Of a stretch of DNA of 42,664 nt, positions 33,316 to 41,935 are shown piece after piece. Under the pieces are notes generated by a model. That model searched no databases. It saw only the letters and a program-made list of their open reading frames with translations, and was not told where the DNA came from. The stretch spans positions 1 through 42,664 of the forward strand of contig NZ_PRLH01000053.1 of NCBI RefSeq assembly GCF_003013815.1. The letters are read 5' to 3'. Numbering within the stretch: the first letter of the stretch is position 1; every line of letters starts with the position of its first letter. The DNA comes from Cyanothece sp. BG0011. Lineage in GTDB: Bacteria; Cyanobacteriota; Cyanobacteriia; Cyanobacteriales; Microcystaceae. A program made the translations under genes and the position numbers.

Positions 33316-34632
33316 ATGAAACCCAAATTTAAACAGAAAACTCTCGATCACCAATTTCGGGCTTTACGGTGGCGTTTATTGCTGTCTTATTTATTAGTAA
33401 TGATGGCCATTCGTTTAATTTCAAATGTCTTAATTTATCAATTGTTTGCTCATGGTTTATACGAACAATTGGATCAGCGTTTAATTAATTTAGCCCAATC
33501 TGCAGCCCATAGTTTAATTGACATTAAAAATAATCCTAAAGCAGTTGATAATCCAGCTTATCGGAAACTGGATCAAGATGGAGACTTAGACATTGCCTGG
33601 CAAAACCTTCGGCAACCGCAACAAAGTGTCGAATGGTTCGGCGATCGCCAAGAACCTTTGGCCCATTCTGGCAACCTGAAACCCACCTGGCCGTTTATAG
33701 TGGGGTTTCAAACCGTTGACGACGGAGAAATTCGCATTTTAACCATCATGGCTTATCATGATCCCCAAGAAAGACGACATTTAGAAGGCTATGTCAGGGT
33801 TAGTGAGTCCACCCAGTCAGTGGAAGCGGTATTAAACCGATTACGCTTAAAATCCATGTTTGGGGGCATGATTGCCCTAGGATTGATTAGTGTGGGGGGA
33901 ATGTGGTTAACCCGTCAGTCTCTTAAACCCATTGAGCAAAGTTTTCGACAGTTAAAACAGTTTACCGCCGACGCATCCCATGAGTTACGCAGTCCCCTAA
34001 CGGCTATTAAAACCTCTGTCACCCTCTTAAAAAGCCATCCCGAACGGTTTCAAAGCGAAGATATCCCTAAACTGGATATTATTCTCAGTGCCACCGATCA
34101 AATGTCCCATTTAGTGGAAGATTTACTGTTGTTAGCCCGTATGGACGGAAAACGGGAGATGACCCGTCAAGGGTGGCAAAAAATCCCTCTCATAGAATTA
34201 TTAGAGGATGTAGTAGAATTCTCAGAACCCAACGCCGAAGGTAAAAACATTAGCTTAAAATTGTTTTGTCTCACGGATGCCATTATTAAAGGGGATAGTC
34301 ATCAACTATTACGCTTGTTTTCTAATTTAGTGGAAAATGCCCTACAATATACCCCCATTGGGGGAAACGTCACCGTTAGTTTAAAGCAAGACGATCAATC
34401 AGCCCTGGTTATGGTAGAAGATACGGGTATCGGTATCGCAGAGAAAAATTTACCCCATGTTTTTGATCGCTTGTGGCGAGAAGATACCGCCCGGACGTAC
34501 CGCCCCCACGGATCGGGGTTAGGGTTAGCCATTTGTCAAGCGATCGCCCAACACCACGAGGGAGACATTACTGTTAAGAGTCAAGTGGGGGTGGGTAGCT
34601 GTTTTCAGGTTCGTCTACCGTTGGTGAGTTAG
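33316..34632 (+). CDS. Membrane-bound sensor histidine kinase
   Basis: A 438-residue sensor. Transmembrane helices at about 22-45 and 180-199 enclose a periplasmic sensing part of about 135 residues with no obvious named domain. The cytoplasmic part has the phosphoacceptor His222 in ASHELRSPLTAIK, NLVENALQYTP (N box), VEDTGIGIAEKNLPHVFDRLWR and GSGLGLAICQAIAQHH (G box). It is presumably the partner of the response regulator at 32399. It resembles cyanobacterial RppB-like kinases; the signal is unknown. Confidence 0.92.
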   Translation: MKPKFKQKTLDHQFRALRWRLLLSYLLVMMAIRLISNVLIYQLFAHGLYEQLDQRLINLAQSAAHSLIDIKNNPKAVDNPAYRKLDQDGDLDIAWQNLRQPQQSVEWFGDRQEPLAHSGNLKPTWPFIVGFQTVDDGEIRILTIMAYHDPQERRHLEGYVRVSESTQSVEAVLNRLRLKSMFGGMIALGLISVGGMWLTRQSLKPIEQSFRQLKQFTADASHELRSPLTAIKTSVTLLKSHPERFQSEDIPKLDIILSATDQMSHLVEDLLLLARMDGKREMTRQGWQKIPLIELLEDVVEFSEPNAEGKNISLKLFCLTDAIIKGDSHQLLRLFSNLVENALQYTPIGGNVTVSLKQDDQSALVMVEDTGIGIAEKNLPHVFDRLWREDTARTYRPHGSGLGLAICQAIAQHHEGDITVKSQVGVGSCFQVRLPLVS

Positions 34633-34692
34633 AGAAAAACCTTAGATTATTAAATCAACCCGACTTCTTTACTATCTTTCCCTAAAGTAATA

Positions 34693-34717
34693 AGTAACGA
34701 AGCAAAAAGTCGTTACT
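34693..34717 (+). promoter_or_regulatory. Hairpin in the leader of a 28-aa gene
   Basis: AGTAACGA (34693-34700) and TCGTTACT (34710-34717) make a perfect 8-base stem with a 9-base loop. It ends 7 bases before AGGAGG at 34725. There is no T run, so a role in transcript stability or translation control is likelier than termination. Confidence 0.4.
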
Positions 34718-34737
34718 ACAGTTTAGGAGGAAGTCTT

Positions 34738-34824
34738 ATGAATCGTGAAGATGGACAAATTTTGTGGATTACCGTTATTACGTCTGCTTTTTCTTTAGTT
34801 CTCACCTTCGGGTTTGCTTTTTAG
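34738..34824 (+). CDS. Very small membrane protein, 28 aa
   Basis: An ATG at 34738, preceded seven bases upstream by a perfect AGGAGG, opens a 28-codon frame: a charged start MNREDGQ followed by one 20-residue hydrophobic segment (ILWITVITSAFSLVLTFGFA) and a stop. The ideal ribosome binding site and membrane helix argue that it is translated. I do not recognise it; it does not match the small photosystem or cytochrome b6f subunits I know. It is the first of three small membrane-protein frames after the histidine kinase gene. Confidence 0.5.
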   Translation: MNREDGQILWITVITSAFSLVLTFGFAF

Positions 34825-34980
34825 GCGTAAGTTCGACCCCAGGGAATTGATAGATAACTGATAACAAGCTTGACGTTTTAAATTCCTATTATTTCCTTAC
34901 AACCAGAAGAACTTCGCACTCAACATTCCTAACATCAAACTCAGGTTTTTAGAGTTTCATTCCTTTCTCTTTCAAGAGGT

Positions 34981-35139
34981 ATGACTATGATTCGTCTATT
35001 TCAAAAACACCATTTTTCTCTTACTTTTCTGATTAGTTTACCCCTAATACTTCTTATGTATTGTGGTGCAAGTTCAACAGTTTTTGATGTCAGTCGCAAA
35101 TGGACAGCTATTTCTATTAATGAACATATTATTTCATAA
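34981..35139 (+). CDS. Small membrane protein, 52 aa, PepSY-helix-like
   Basis: A 52-codon frame beginning MTMIRLFQKHHFSLTFLISL, with one or one and a half hydrophobic segments (about 11-33), then FDVSRKW. The opening MIRLFQKHH...LPLI...G...T.FD aligns with the start of the next gene (MIRFFRKYH...LPLI...G...T.FD), so the two are tandem paralogues. This copy lacks the second half and may be decayed. A weak AAGAGGT precedes the start. Confidence 0.45.
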   Translation: MTMIRLFQKHHFSLTFLISLPLILLMYCGASSTVFDVSRKWTAISINEHIIS

Positions 35140-35193
35140 AAATTTCGCGGTGAGTGAGGAGTGAAAATGATAATTCTTATTGGGAGAAGTTCT

Positions 35194-35475
35194 ATGATTC
35201 GTTTCTTTCGTAAATACCATCGTTGGTTAGCGGTTGCTCTTTGTCTACCTTTAATTTCAACGGTTCTCACGGGTATGGGTTTCACTATTTTTGATGAATG
35301 GTTTCACCAGGAGAGATTTGCTCATTTCTTACTGGAAATTCATACGATGAAAATTATCGGGTTAGATGAGATTTTTCCTGTTTTGAATGGTTTGGGATTA
35401 GTTGGGTTGTTAATTACCGGTTTAAGTATGACTGGGTTGTTCAGAAAACGGCGGTCTCTTAATGAGATTAGATAA
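35194..35475 (+). CDS. Small membrane protein, 93 aa, PepSY-associated TM-like
   Basis: A 93-residue protein from the ATG at 35194, preceded by GGGAGAAG; an upstream in-frame GTG at 35161 is less likely. The N terminus FFRKYHRWLAVALCLPLISTVLTG is like the first helix of PepSY-associated membrane proteins (His-Arg-Trp followed by a helix ending Leu-Thr-Gly). A second helix spans about 62-82 (FPVLNGLGLVGLLITGLSMTGLF). The 28 residues between (DEWFHQERFAHFLLEIHTM) would be outside the cytoplasm and are rich in His. Function unknown; its last 8 bases overlap the convergent recombinase gene. Confidence 0.65.
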   Translation: MIRFFRKYHRWLAVALCLPLISTVLTGMGFTIFDEWFHQERFAHFLLEIHTMKIIGLDEIFPVLNGLGLVGLLITGLSMTGLFRKRRSLNEIR

Positions 35476-36790
35476 TAAAAGTAATCTCCAAATTCCATTG
35501 GACTTTCGAGGTTTGTTCAATATAAATCTGACGAATAAATTCTCGAAAGTAAAACCGTCTTTCTGCTTCTGATAAGTCTTGCCAAAATCTCGGTAAGGAA
35601 ACAGCATCGGCAATCTTTTTTAAGTTTTCTGGGGGCAGTTGTTCGAGTTGAGACCTTAGTTGACTCATTTCTAGGTTTAAATGATAACGTCTTAGGTTAG
35701 CGGTTTGATCATCTAGAATATTGGATTTAACTAAGAAAGATAATTGATTGATGATATCTTTTTTTTCTTCTATTTGAGTTTGAATTTTATTTTTATAAGT
35801 TGCGATTTTTTGAGGATCGAAATTTTTGACTTTTTTAGGAAAGTTCTGACAAATATAGTCAATGGTTTTCTGTAAAACCTCTTGATAAGGAATGGCTTTA
35901 CATTGAGGGGTTAAAGGACAATTTTGCGGACGGATATAGAGATAGTCTTTTTTTTTCTTTCTTTGGGTAACATGGTTAATACTCATTGACTGATGGCATT
36001 TTTGACAGCTAACTAAACCGACTAAAGAATGTTTTGCGCTGGCTGTTTTTGAGGATAATTTTCGGTTTCTTCCCAATAAACGATCAATTTGGGCGGCTTC
36101 TTCTCGTGAAAGAATGGGCATATGGGTATTAGAAATAATCTCATTATTTTTGTATTTTAAGTCGCCTCGATAAACAGGGTTTTTTAACCAGCGACTTCCT
36201 GTGGAAACGGAGATTTTTTTACCGTATCGTTTGGCTAAATAATTAACAGCCCCTCGTAGTGATCCAAATAATAAAAATTGTTCAAAAAAGTCTTTAATAA
36301 TAGGGGCGGTACTACGATCTATAATATAACAGTCTTTTCCTCGACGGTAGCCGTAAGGGGCTTTTCCTGGGGGTGGTAGGGCTTTAATTCTTGTTAATGC
36401 TTGTCCTTTTTTAAGAGATAAATTTCTTTGATTTTCTTTGATAGTTTCTAAGAGTTTGGGATCATTAATATCAATTTTTGTTGTATTTTCTAACAATTCT
36501 AGTTCATCTAAATCAGTCAATTTATTATTCGCTAAAGCAAGTATTTTTATTCCTAAGTTGGTTAATTTTTGATAAGTATTCTTGACAATTTCAGCATTAT
36601 CTCCTAGGTCTTCTAATTGACCAATTAAAAGATAATTCGGTGGTTTTTTTTGACAATCATTTAAGAGTTTTTCTAATTCATATCTTGCTCCTAAATCATG
36701 ATAACTTTGGTCTATTTTTAAATGATTAATAGGTATTTCTAAATCATTCTCTAGTAAAGGTTCGCTATAAAAATAAGCATAAATGATCAT
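35468..36790 (-). CDS. Serine recombinase-like protein with degenerate catalytic domain
   Basis: A 440-residue protein with the large serine recombinase layout: a short resolvase-like domain (1-100), a recombinase domain (PPPGKAPYGYRRG...TGSRWLKNPVYRGDLKY, about 140-225), a zinc ribbon (SCQKCH...CPLTPQC) and a coiled coil (about 325-385). The N-terminal part keeps a serine in YAYFYSEPL, at the place of the nucleophile, but the arginines of the active site are missing: ARVS is YFYS, and LDRLGR is LEDLGD. Similar arginine-less proteins occur in many cyanobacteria, as I recall, and may not recombine DNA. The start ATG is at 36790. Confidence 0.85.
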   Translation of the reverse strand: MIIYAYFYSEPLLENDLEIPINHLKIDQSYHDLGARYELEKLLNDCQKKPPNYLLIGQLEDLGDNAEIVKNTYQKLTNLGIKILALANNKLTDLDELELLENTTKIDINDPKLLETIKENQRNLSLKKGQALTRIKALPPPGKAPYGYRRGKDCYIIDRSTAPIIKDFFEQFLLFGSLRGAVNYLAKRYGKKISVSTGSRWLKNPVYRGDLKYKNNEIISNTHMPILSREEAAQIDRLLGRNRKLSSKTASAKHSLVGLVSCQKCHQSMSINHVTQRKKKKDYLYIRPQNCPLTPQCKAIPYQEVLQKTIDYICQNFPKKVKNFDPQKIATYKNKIQTQIEEKKDIINQLSFLVKSNILDDQTANLRRYHLNLEMSQLRSQLEQLPPENLKKIADAVSLPRFWQDLSEAERRFYFREFIRQIYIEQTSKVQWNLEITFII

Positions 36791-36816
36791 TTTAAACAGT
36801 TTAATATTAAATCAAA

Positions 36817-37797
36817 TTATGAAAAGATAATTTGAGACCCTGGGGCATTAATTTTAACAGAAAGTACCTGATGATTCGCAAAGGTTTGTGCTAATTTAGG
36901 ATGAACTTCTGGTGGGGCAAAAAATAACATAAAACCCCCTGCACCGGCACCTAATAGTTTACCACCCCAGGCCCCGGCTTCTTGTCCAAGTTGATAAAGA
37001 TGATCGATTTCTGGGTTAGATATGACTGTATCTAAACTTCTTTTTGCTATCCAAGCTTTATCTAATAATTCACCGAACGCAGATAAGGATTGATTACTGG
37101 TTAAAATATCCCAACCCTGATCCACCATTTTTCTCATTTGTTTAAGGGTTTCTGTATTATCATTAACTCGTTTTAATTGTTTTTCTACTACTTTGGCAGC
37201 CCGTCGTTTAATGCCTGTAAAAACAATGAAAAGATGGGCTTCAAACTCTGCTAATCTTTGGGGGGAAATAGCAACACGGTTGACAATTATATCGTCTTCT
37301 GTTCTAAATTCAACTAAGTTGAATCCTCCCATGGCTGACATTAGTTGATCTTGGCATCCTACACGATCTTTGACAAGATGACGTTCTACATAAATGGCTT
37401 CATAAGCTAAGTCTAACGGTTTAACAAATTCTCCTTTAAAACTATGTAATGCTTGTAATAAAGACACTGTAAAAGCAGAGGAGGAACCTAAGCCAGTAAA
37501 TGCCGGTAAGTCGGCTACATTATGGAGTTCAATATCTTTATCTAAATCGCAAAATTTTAAACATTCACGATACACTTTATGTTCGATATCTTCGACGGTT
37601 TTAACTAATTCTACTTTTCGATAAGAAACCCGAATTAAATAGTCGAATAAATGGCTAGGAAACGGGCTGGCGGTAACATAAGAAAATTTATCAATGGCTG
37701 TGGCTAAAACCGCCCCTCCATGTTCTAAAAAATACTCTGGATAGTCTGTTCCTCCTCCAAAAAAACTAATTCTAACTGGCGCGCGTGAAATTAACAT
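36817..37797 (-). CDS. hddA: GHMP kinase, D-glycero-alpha-D-manno-heptose 7-phosphate kinase-like
   Basis: A 326-residue GHMP-family kinase opening LISRAPVRISFFGGGTDYPEYF, the sugar-kinase signature of HddA-type enzymes. The ATP loop is LPAFTGLGSSSAFTVSLL, and the C-terminal motif is GAWGGKLLGAGAGGFMLFF. HddA phosphorylates heptose 7-phosphate at C1 for GDP-heptose synthesis in surface glycans. Its start overlaps the end of the nucleotidyltransferase gene by 7 bases, so the two are translationally coupled. The pair would do the first and last steps; the phosphatase (HddB/GmhB) and isomerase (GmhA) are not in the window. A related sugar phosphate cannot be excluded. Confidence 0.87.
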   Translation of the reverse strand: MLISRAPVRISFFGGGTDYPEYFLEHGGAVLATAIDKFSYVTASPFPSHLFDYLIRVSYRKVELVKTVEDIEHKVYRECLKFCDLDKDIELHNVADLPAFTGLGSSSAFTVSLLQALHSFKGEFVKPLDLAYEAIYVERHLVKDRVGCQDQLMSAMGGFNLVEFRTEDDIIVNRVAISPQRLAEFEAHLFIVFTGIKRRAAKVVEKQLKRVNDNTETLKQMRKMVDQGWDILTSNQSLSAFGELLDKAWIAKRSLDTVISNPEIDHLYQLGQEAGAWGGKLLGAGAGGFMLFFAPPEVHPKLAQTFANHQVLSVKINAPGSQIIFS

Positions 37798-38525
37798 GGT
37801 TCTAATAAATTCGTAAAGTTTTCTTGAATAAATGCGGCTGCTTGGGGTAAGGTTTCTGGTGTGCCAATATCTAAAAATGGGGCTTCAATAGGATGGACTT
37901 TTATCTTAATTTTTTTCTTAAGTAAGGTGGGAAAAACATCATATTCAAAACTCAAAGGAAACTGAGAAGGAAACTGTTTTAAAGTTTCGTGGCGAAATAA
38001 ATAAACCCCTCCATTAATAACCCCTTGACCAACTTTTTTTTCAGCAAAATTTAATAGGGTATTGGACTGATCAAAAACCAGGGAACCATAACGAGAGGCA
38101 TCATTAACGGATACCCCTAAAATGACACATCCGACTTCTTTATCCTCTAAATAGTTTTCTAATTCCTGAAAATTAGCTACAATTAAAGAATCACCATTCA
38201 TAACTAACCATGCTTTAGGGGATAAACTAACTTGTTGAACGGCATTAATAAACCCTCCGGCTGTGCCTAATGGTTCATTTTCACGGCAACAATAAATGTC
38301 TACTCCCTTGACCTGATCAGTGTTAAAATGTTCCTCAATCACTTCTCCTAAATGGCCAGTTGATAAAATTTGTTGCTTAATTCCTTGTTGTTTCAGATAG
38401 CGAATAATCCATTCTAAAAAGGGTTTATTGACAACGGAAGCCATGGGTTTAGGAATGTTGGGAAGTAGGTGTTTAACTCTCGTTCCATATCCCCCTGCTA
38501 AAATTACTGCTGCAATGTCATTCAT
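37791..38525 (-). CDS. hddC: Sugar-1-phosphate nucleotidyltransferase, HddC-like
   Basis: A 244-residue nucleotidyltransferase with the N-terminal signature AVILAGGYGTRVKHLLPNIPKPMASV (residues 6-31), WLVMNGDSLIVANF (Mg-binding Asp), VNDASRYGSLV and FLDIGTPETL. This is the short NTP-transferase type, without a left-handed beta-helix extension. Coupling to an HddA-like kinase supports heptose-1-phosphate guanylyltransferase activity; a mannose- or glucose-1-phosphate enzyme is the alternative. It is the first gene of the pair and divergent from the DUF1802 gene. Confidence 0.85.
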   Translation of the reverse strand: MNDIAAVILAGGYGTRVKHLLPNIPKPMASVVNKPFLEWIIRYLKQQGIKQQILSTGHLGEVIEEHFNTDQVKGVDIYCCRENEPLGTAGGFINAVQQVSLSPKAWLVMNGDSLIVANFQELENYLEDKEVGCVILGVSVNDASRYGSLVFDQSNTLLNFAEKKVGQGVINGGVYLFRHETLKQFPSQFPLSFEYDVFPTLLKKKIKIKVHPIEAPFLDIGTPETLPQAAAFIQENFTNLLEPC

Positions 38526-38670
38526 AAATATATTCTAGTACAATATCAATGGTTTCAATTGATTATGATGGATAATCTGATAAAAGTGATTTGATAATAC
38601 CATTATTAAGCCCTAATTACTCCTTTTTTTTACAACAATTATTGATTATTATTGATGAGGATTTTTTCTC

Positions 38671-39243
38671 ATGGTAACTGACTTATGTGATGCTTTAAAA
38701 GAGTGGGATATTGCTGTTAAAAGCCTAGAAAAAGGTAACAGTATTTTACTATTACGTAAAGGCGGCATTAAAGAAGTTTCTGGACAGTTTGAAGTTAAGC
38801 ATAATCCTATCTTATTATACCCTACTTACGAACATCAAAAACCTCATTTATTAAAATCAGATTATGGTAGTTTGGTTGAGACTGTTTCATCGGGGTGGCA
38901 TCCTGAAACCATTACGATTAATAGTTGGGCTAATATTACTACTGTTTTTCAAGTGAAAGAATTTTCTAAGATTAAACAACTGTATCCTTATCATATTTGG
39001 ACAGAAAACTTTGTTGAAGAACGATTTAATTGGAAAGCTAAGCAACCTATTTTTGTTTTATTGTTGCGTGTTTTTCTCTTACCTCAACCTGTGATGATTC
39101 CTTATCACTCAAGTTATGGAGGGTGTCGTTCTTGGATTCAACTAAATCAGGGAATTTCTTTGCTAAAAAGTTATCCAGTTATCCCTGAAAATAACTATTA
39201 TCAAAGGGTAGAAGAAATTAGAAAAATTATTATGTCCTCTTGA
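38671..39243 (+). CDS. DUF1802 family protein
   Basis: A 190-residue cytoplasmic protein with the DUF1802 pattern: LCDALKEWDIAVKSLEKGNSILLLRKGGIKE, FEVKHNPILLYPTYEHQ, then FVEERFNWKAKQPIFVLLLRVFLLPQP and the Gly-Gly-Cys-Arg-Ser-Trp segment. The family is widespread in cyanobacteria and has no tested function. The conserved RKGGI...H...PTYEHQ suggests a nucleotide- or nucleic-acid-binding surface, but that is a guess. The gene is followed 47 bases later by ispD on the same strand. Confidence 0.85.
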   Translation: MVTDLCDALKEWDIAVKSLEKGNSILLLRKGGIKEVSGQFEVKHNPILLYPTYEHQKPHLLKSDYGSLVETVSSGWHPETITINSWANITTVFQVKEFSKIKQLYPYHIWTENFVEERFNWKAKQPIFVLLLRVFLLPQPVMIPYHSSYGGCRSWIQLNQGISLLKSYPVIPENNYYQRVEEIRKIIMSS

Positions 39244-39290
39244 GTGCTTTTTTGGTACAATCAATAAATAAGTTATTTAATGATTAGATT

Positions 39291-39977
39291 ATGTATCTAT
39301 TAATTCCGGCGGCAGGAATGGGAAAACGAATGGGAAGCGATCGCAATAAACTCCTGCTCACTCTTTTAGGTAAACCCCTACTCAGTTGGACGCTGTTAGC
39401 AGCAGAAGCATCTCAAAAAATTGAATGGATTGGTATTATCGGACAACCCTACGATTTTCCTGACTTTAAAACAATTTTAAACGCCATTTCTATCAGCACA
39501 CCTGTGGAATTTATCCAGGGAGGGGAAACCCGTCAAGCCTCTGTTTATAATGGTTTACAAGCATTACCCGAAGCAGCCGAAAATGTTTTAATTCATGATG
39601 GCGCAAGATGTTTAGTAACCTCCGAGTTATTTGATCGATGTGCCGAACAACTGTTAACTTGTCAAGGATTAATTGCAGGCATTCCTGTTAAAGATACCAT
39701 TAAAATTGTTGATAGTAACCGATTTATTCAAGATACCCCAAATCGTTCTAATTTATGGGCTGCCCAAACCCCTCAAGGATTTAAAGTCAACTTATTAAAA
39801 GACTGTCATGAAAAAGGCTATCAACTGGGTTGGCAAGTCACCGATGATGCTGCTTTATTTGAAAAATGTCAATTACCAGTCAAAATTGTTGAAGGAGAAG
39901 AAACCAATTTAAAAGTAACCACTCCTGTGGATTTAGCCATAGCAGAATTCATTTTAAAACAGCGATTTATCAAGTAA
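39291..39977 (+). CDS. ispD: 2-C-methyl-D-erythritol 4-phosphate cytidylyltransferase
   Basis: A 228-residue cytidylyltransferase, third step of the MEP isoprenoid pathway, providing precursors for carotenoids, phytol and quinones. Motifs: the CTP loop IPAAGMGKRMGSDRNKLLL (residues 5-23), LIHDGARCLV, IPVKDTIKIVD, WAAQTPQGFK, TDDAALFE and VEGEETNLKVTTPVDLAIAE. The length is typical for IspD. It starts at ATG 39291 and overlaps nothing; the glycosyltransferase gene follows after 69 bases. Confidence 0.95.
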   Translation: MYLLIPAAGMGKRMGSDRNKLLLTLLGKPLLSWTLLAAEASQKIEWIGIIGQPYDFPDFKTILNAISISTPVEFIQGGETRQASVYNGLQALPEAAENVLIHDGARCLVTSELFDRCAEQLLTCQGLIAGIPVKDTIKIVDSNRFIQDTPNRSNLWAAQTPQGFKVNLLKDCHEKGYQLGWQVTDDAALFEKCQLPVKIVEGEETNLKVTTPVDLAIAEFILKQRFIK

Positions 39978-40046
39978 ATTTCTAACATATTTTTAAAAAA
40001 ATGTCAACAATAAAGCCGTTATAGTTATTAATAATCAAAAAAAATA

Positions 40047-41006
40047 ATGAGCCAAAATACAGATTTTTTACCTCAAGTTTCTGTCATTATTCCCATTTAT
40101 AATGGGCAAGAAGATTTACCGAATTTAATCAACTGCTTGCAATGTCAAACCTATCCCAAAGACAAAGTAGAATATTTATTAGTCAATAATAATAGTAAGG
40201 ATAAGACCTCAGATTTACTAGAGCAAGCTATCATTGAATCCCAAAAAATAGGACTAAATTTAAAAGCCTTAAACGAGAACAATATTCAAAGTTCTTATGC
40301 TGCCCGTAATCAAGGAATTCGTCAAGCAACCGGGGAAATTTTAGCCTTTACCGATGCCGACTGTCGCCCTTTAAACCATTGGGTTGAAGAATTAGTCAAG
40401 CCATTTATTGATGAAAAAATCGGCATTGTCGTCGGAGAAATAGAAGCTTTACCGGGGAATAGTTTTTTAGAAAAATATGCAGAACGCAATAATGTTTTAT
40501 CCCAAAAATTCTTATTAGAACATCCTTTTTTACCCTACGGACAAACAGCAAACTTAGGAATTAGACGAATTATTTTTACCAAAACTGGTTTATTTCGTCC
40601 CTATTTAACCACAGGAGGAGATGCGGATATTTGCTGGAGAATTCAACAACAAACCGACTATCAATTAACCTTTGCTGCCAGTGCGATTATTCGTCATCGT
40701 CATCGTTCTAACTTTAAAGAATTAAGAAGTCAATGGCAACGTTATGGTCGTTCTAATCTCTATTTACACGAATTGTATGGGGTGGATTTAATGCGAGAAT
40801 TTACCGTAAAAGAAGGCATTTATCGGGTTGGACGTTGGCTATTAAAAGAAATACCAAGAGATACAATTAAACTAATCAAAGGGCAAGGCCAACCCATGGA
40901 TTTAATCAAAATGCCTATTGATCTCTTTAACTTTTATGCTAGAAGCCAAGGACAAAAAACAGCAACCTTAACCGAAAAAGCTAAACAAATTGATTGGTTA
41001 TCATGA
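40047..41006 (+). CDS. Glycosyltransferase family 2
   Basis: A 319-residue family 2 glycosyltransferase: VSVIIPIYNGQEDLPNLINCL, VEYLLVNNNSKDKT, SSYAARNQGIRQATGEILAFTDADCRP (metal-binding Asp-Ala-Asp), and a later acceptor motif GGDADICWRIQQQ. It has no transmembrane helices in the C-terminal 100 residues, although an amphipathic stretch (ITFAASAIIRHRHR) occurs. It is likely involved in exopolysaccharide or glycolipid assembly, like the other transferases of the window, and ends two bases before the convergent ribF gene. Confidence 0.88.
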   Translation: MSQNTDFLPQVSVIIPIYNGQEDLPNLINCLQCQTYPKDKVEYLLVNNNSKDKTSDLLEQAIIESQKIGLNLKALNENNIQSSYAARNQGIRQATGEILAFTDADCRPLNHWVEELVKPFIDEKIGIVVGEIEALPGNSFLEKYAERNNVLSQKFLLEHPFLPYGQTANLGIRRIIFTKTGLFRPYLTTGGDADICWRIQQQTDYQLTFAASAIIRHRHRSNFKELRSQWQRYGRSNLYLHELYGVDLMREFTVKEGIYRVGRWLLKEIPRDTIKLIKGQGQPMDLIKMPIDLFNFYARSQGQKTATLTEKAKQIDWLS

Positions 41007-41008
41007 AT

Positions 41009-41935
41009 TTAGAATAATATTTCACGGGCGACCAGACAATCTTGTTTAATTTGATTTTTGAGAGCATCAAGAGAGGGAAATTTTTGTTCAGAGCGTAAGA
41101 ATTTTTCAAGTTCAACTGTTACAAACGTTCCGTATAAATTTCCTGACCAATCTAACAAATGAACTTCGACCGTAGGCACTTGGCCATTAACCGTAGGACG
41201 ACTGCCAATGTTAATCACTCCTTTTACCCTTTCCCCTGTATTCAAAATAACCCGAACACAATAAACCCCACGACGGGGTAATAATTTATCAAAAGGAACT
41301 TGTAGATTAGCTGTCGGAAAACCAATGGTTCTACCCACCTGTTGTCCTTTAACAACAATACCTTCTAACGAATAGGCATAACCTAACATTTCTTTAGCTT
41401 GTCTCACATTTCCAGTGGCTAAACATTGACGAATTCTCGAACTACTAATGCGTAAAGGGTTATCTGAATTGAGACAAGTTTGTAACTTAGTAATATGAAC
41501 AAAGACCCCGAATTTTTTAGCCAAGTCTTGCAAGATTTGAGCATTTCCTGCTCTCCCTTTTCCAAAACGGAAATCTTGGCCGACGCTGATATATTTAGCA
41601 TTCAGTTGTTTAACTAAAATATCTTCTACAAAGGCTTGAGGACTTAAAGACGCTAAACTGCGATCAAACGGTAAACGGACTAATTGTTTAACGTCGATAG
41701 ACTCTAAGCGTTTGACTTTTTCCCTCAGAGGAGTCAATAACAGTCGTGTTTGCCCGCTAAAAAATTCTTGAGGGTGAGGGGTAAAAGTAACAATGGTGGG
41801 GGTGTATTGTTTTTGAAGTTTGAGGATAGGGTTAAGCACTTGTCGATGTCCGAGATGGATACCGTCAAAGTTGCCAAGAGCAATGGCCGTTGGGGTGATG
41901 ACATTATTAGTTGATGAGGTTACCCACACATTCAA
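41009..41935 (-). CDS. ribF: Bifunctional riboflavin kinase/FAD synthetase
   Basis: A 308-residue enzyme making FMN and FAD from riboflavin. The N-terminal FAD synthetase (nucleotidyltransferase) has IALGNFDGIHLGHRQVL and the SSSRIRQCL loop; the C-terminal riboflavin kinase (about 185-305) has GRTIGFPTANLQV, RGVYCVRV and VINIGSRPTV, with VEVHLLD. Both halves look complete. The start ATG is at 41935. It is convergent with the glycosyltransferase gene and stands alone on its strand here. Confidence 0.95.
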   Translation of the reverse strand: MNVWVTSSTNNVITPTAIALGNFDGIHLGHRQVLNPILKLQKQYTPTIVTFTPHPQEFFSGQTRLLLTPLREKVKRLESIDVKQLVRLPFDRSLASLSPQAFVEDILVKQLNAKYISVGQDFRFGKGRAGNAQILQDLAKKFGVFVHITKLQTCLNSDNPLRISSSRIRQCLATGNVRQAKEMLGYAYSLEGIVVKGQQVGRTIGFPTANLQVPFDKLLPRRGVYCVRVILNTGERVKGVINIGSRPTVNGQVPTVEVHLLDWSGNLYGTFVTVELEKFLRSEQKFPSLDALKNQIKQDCLVAREILF

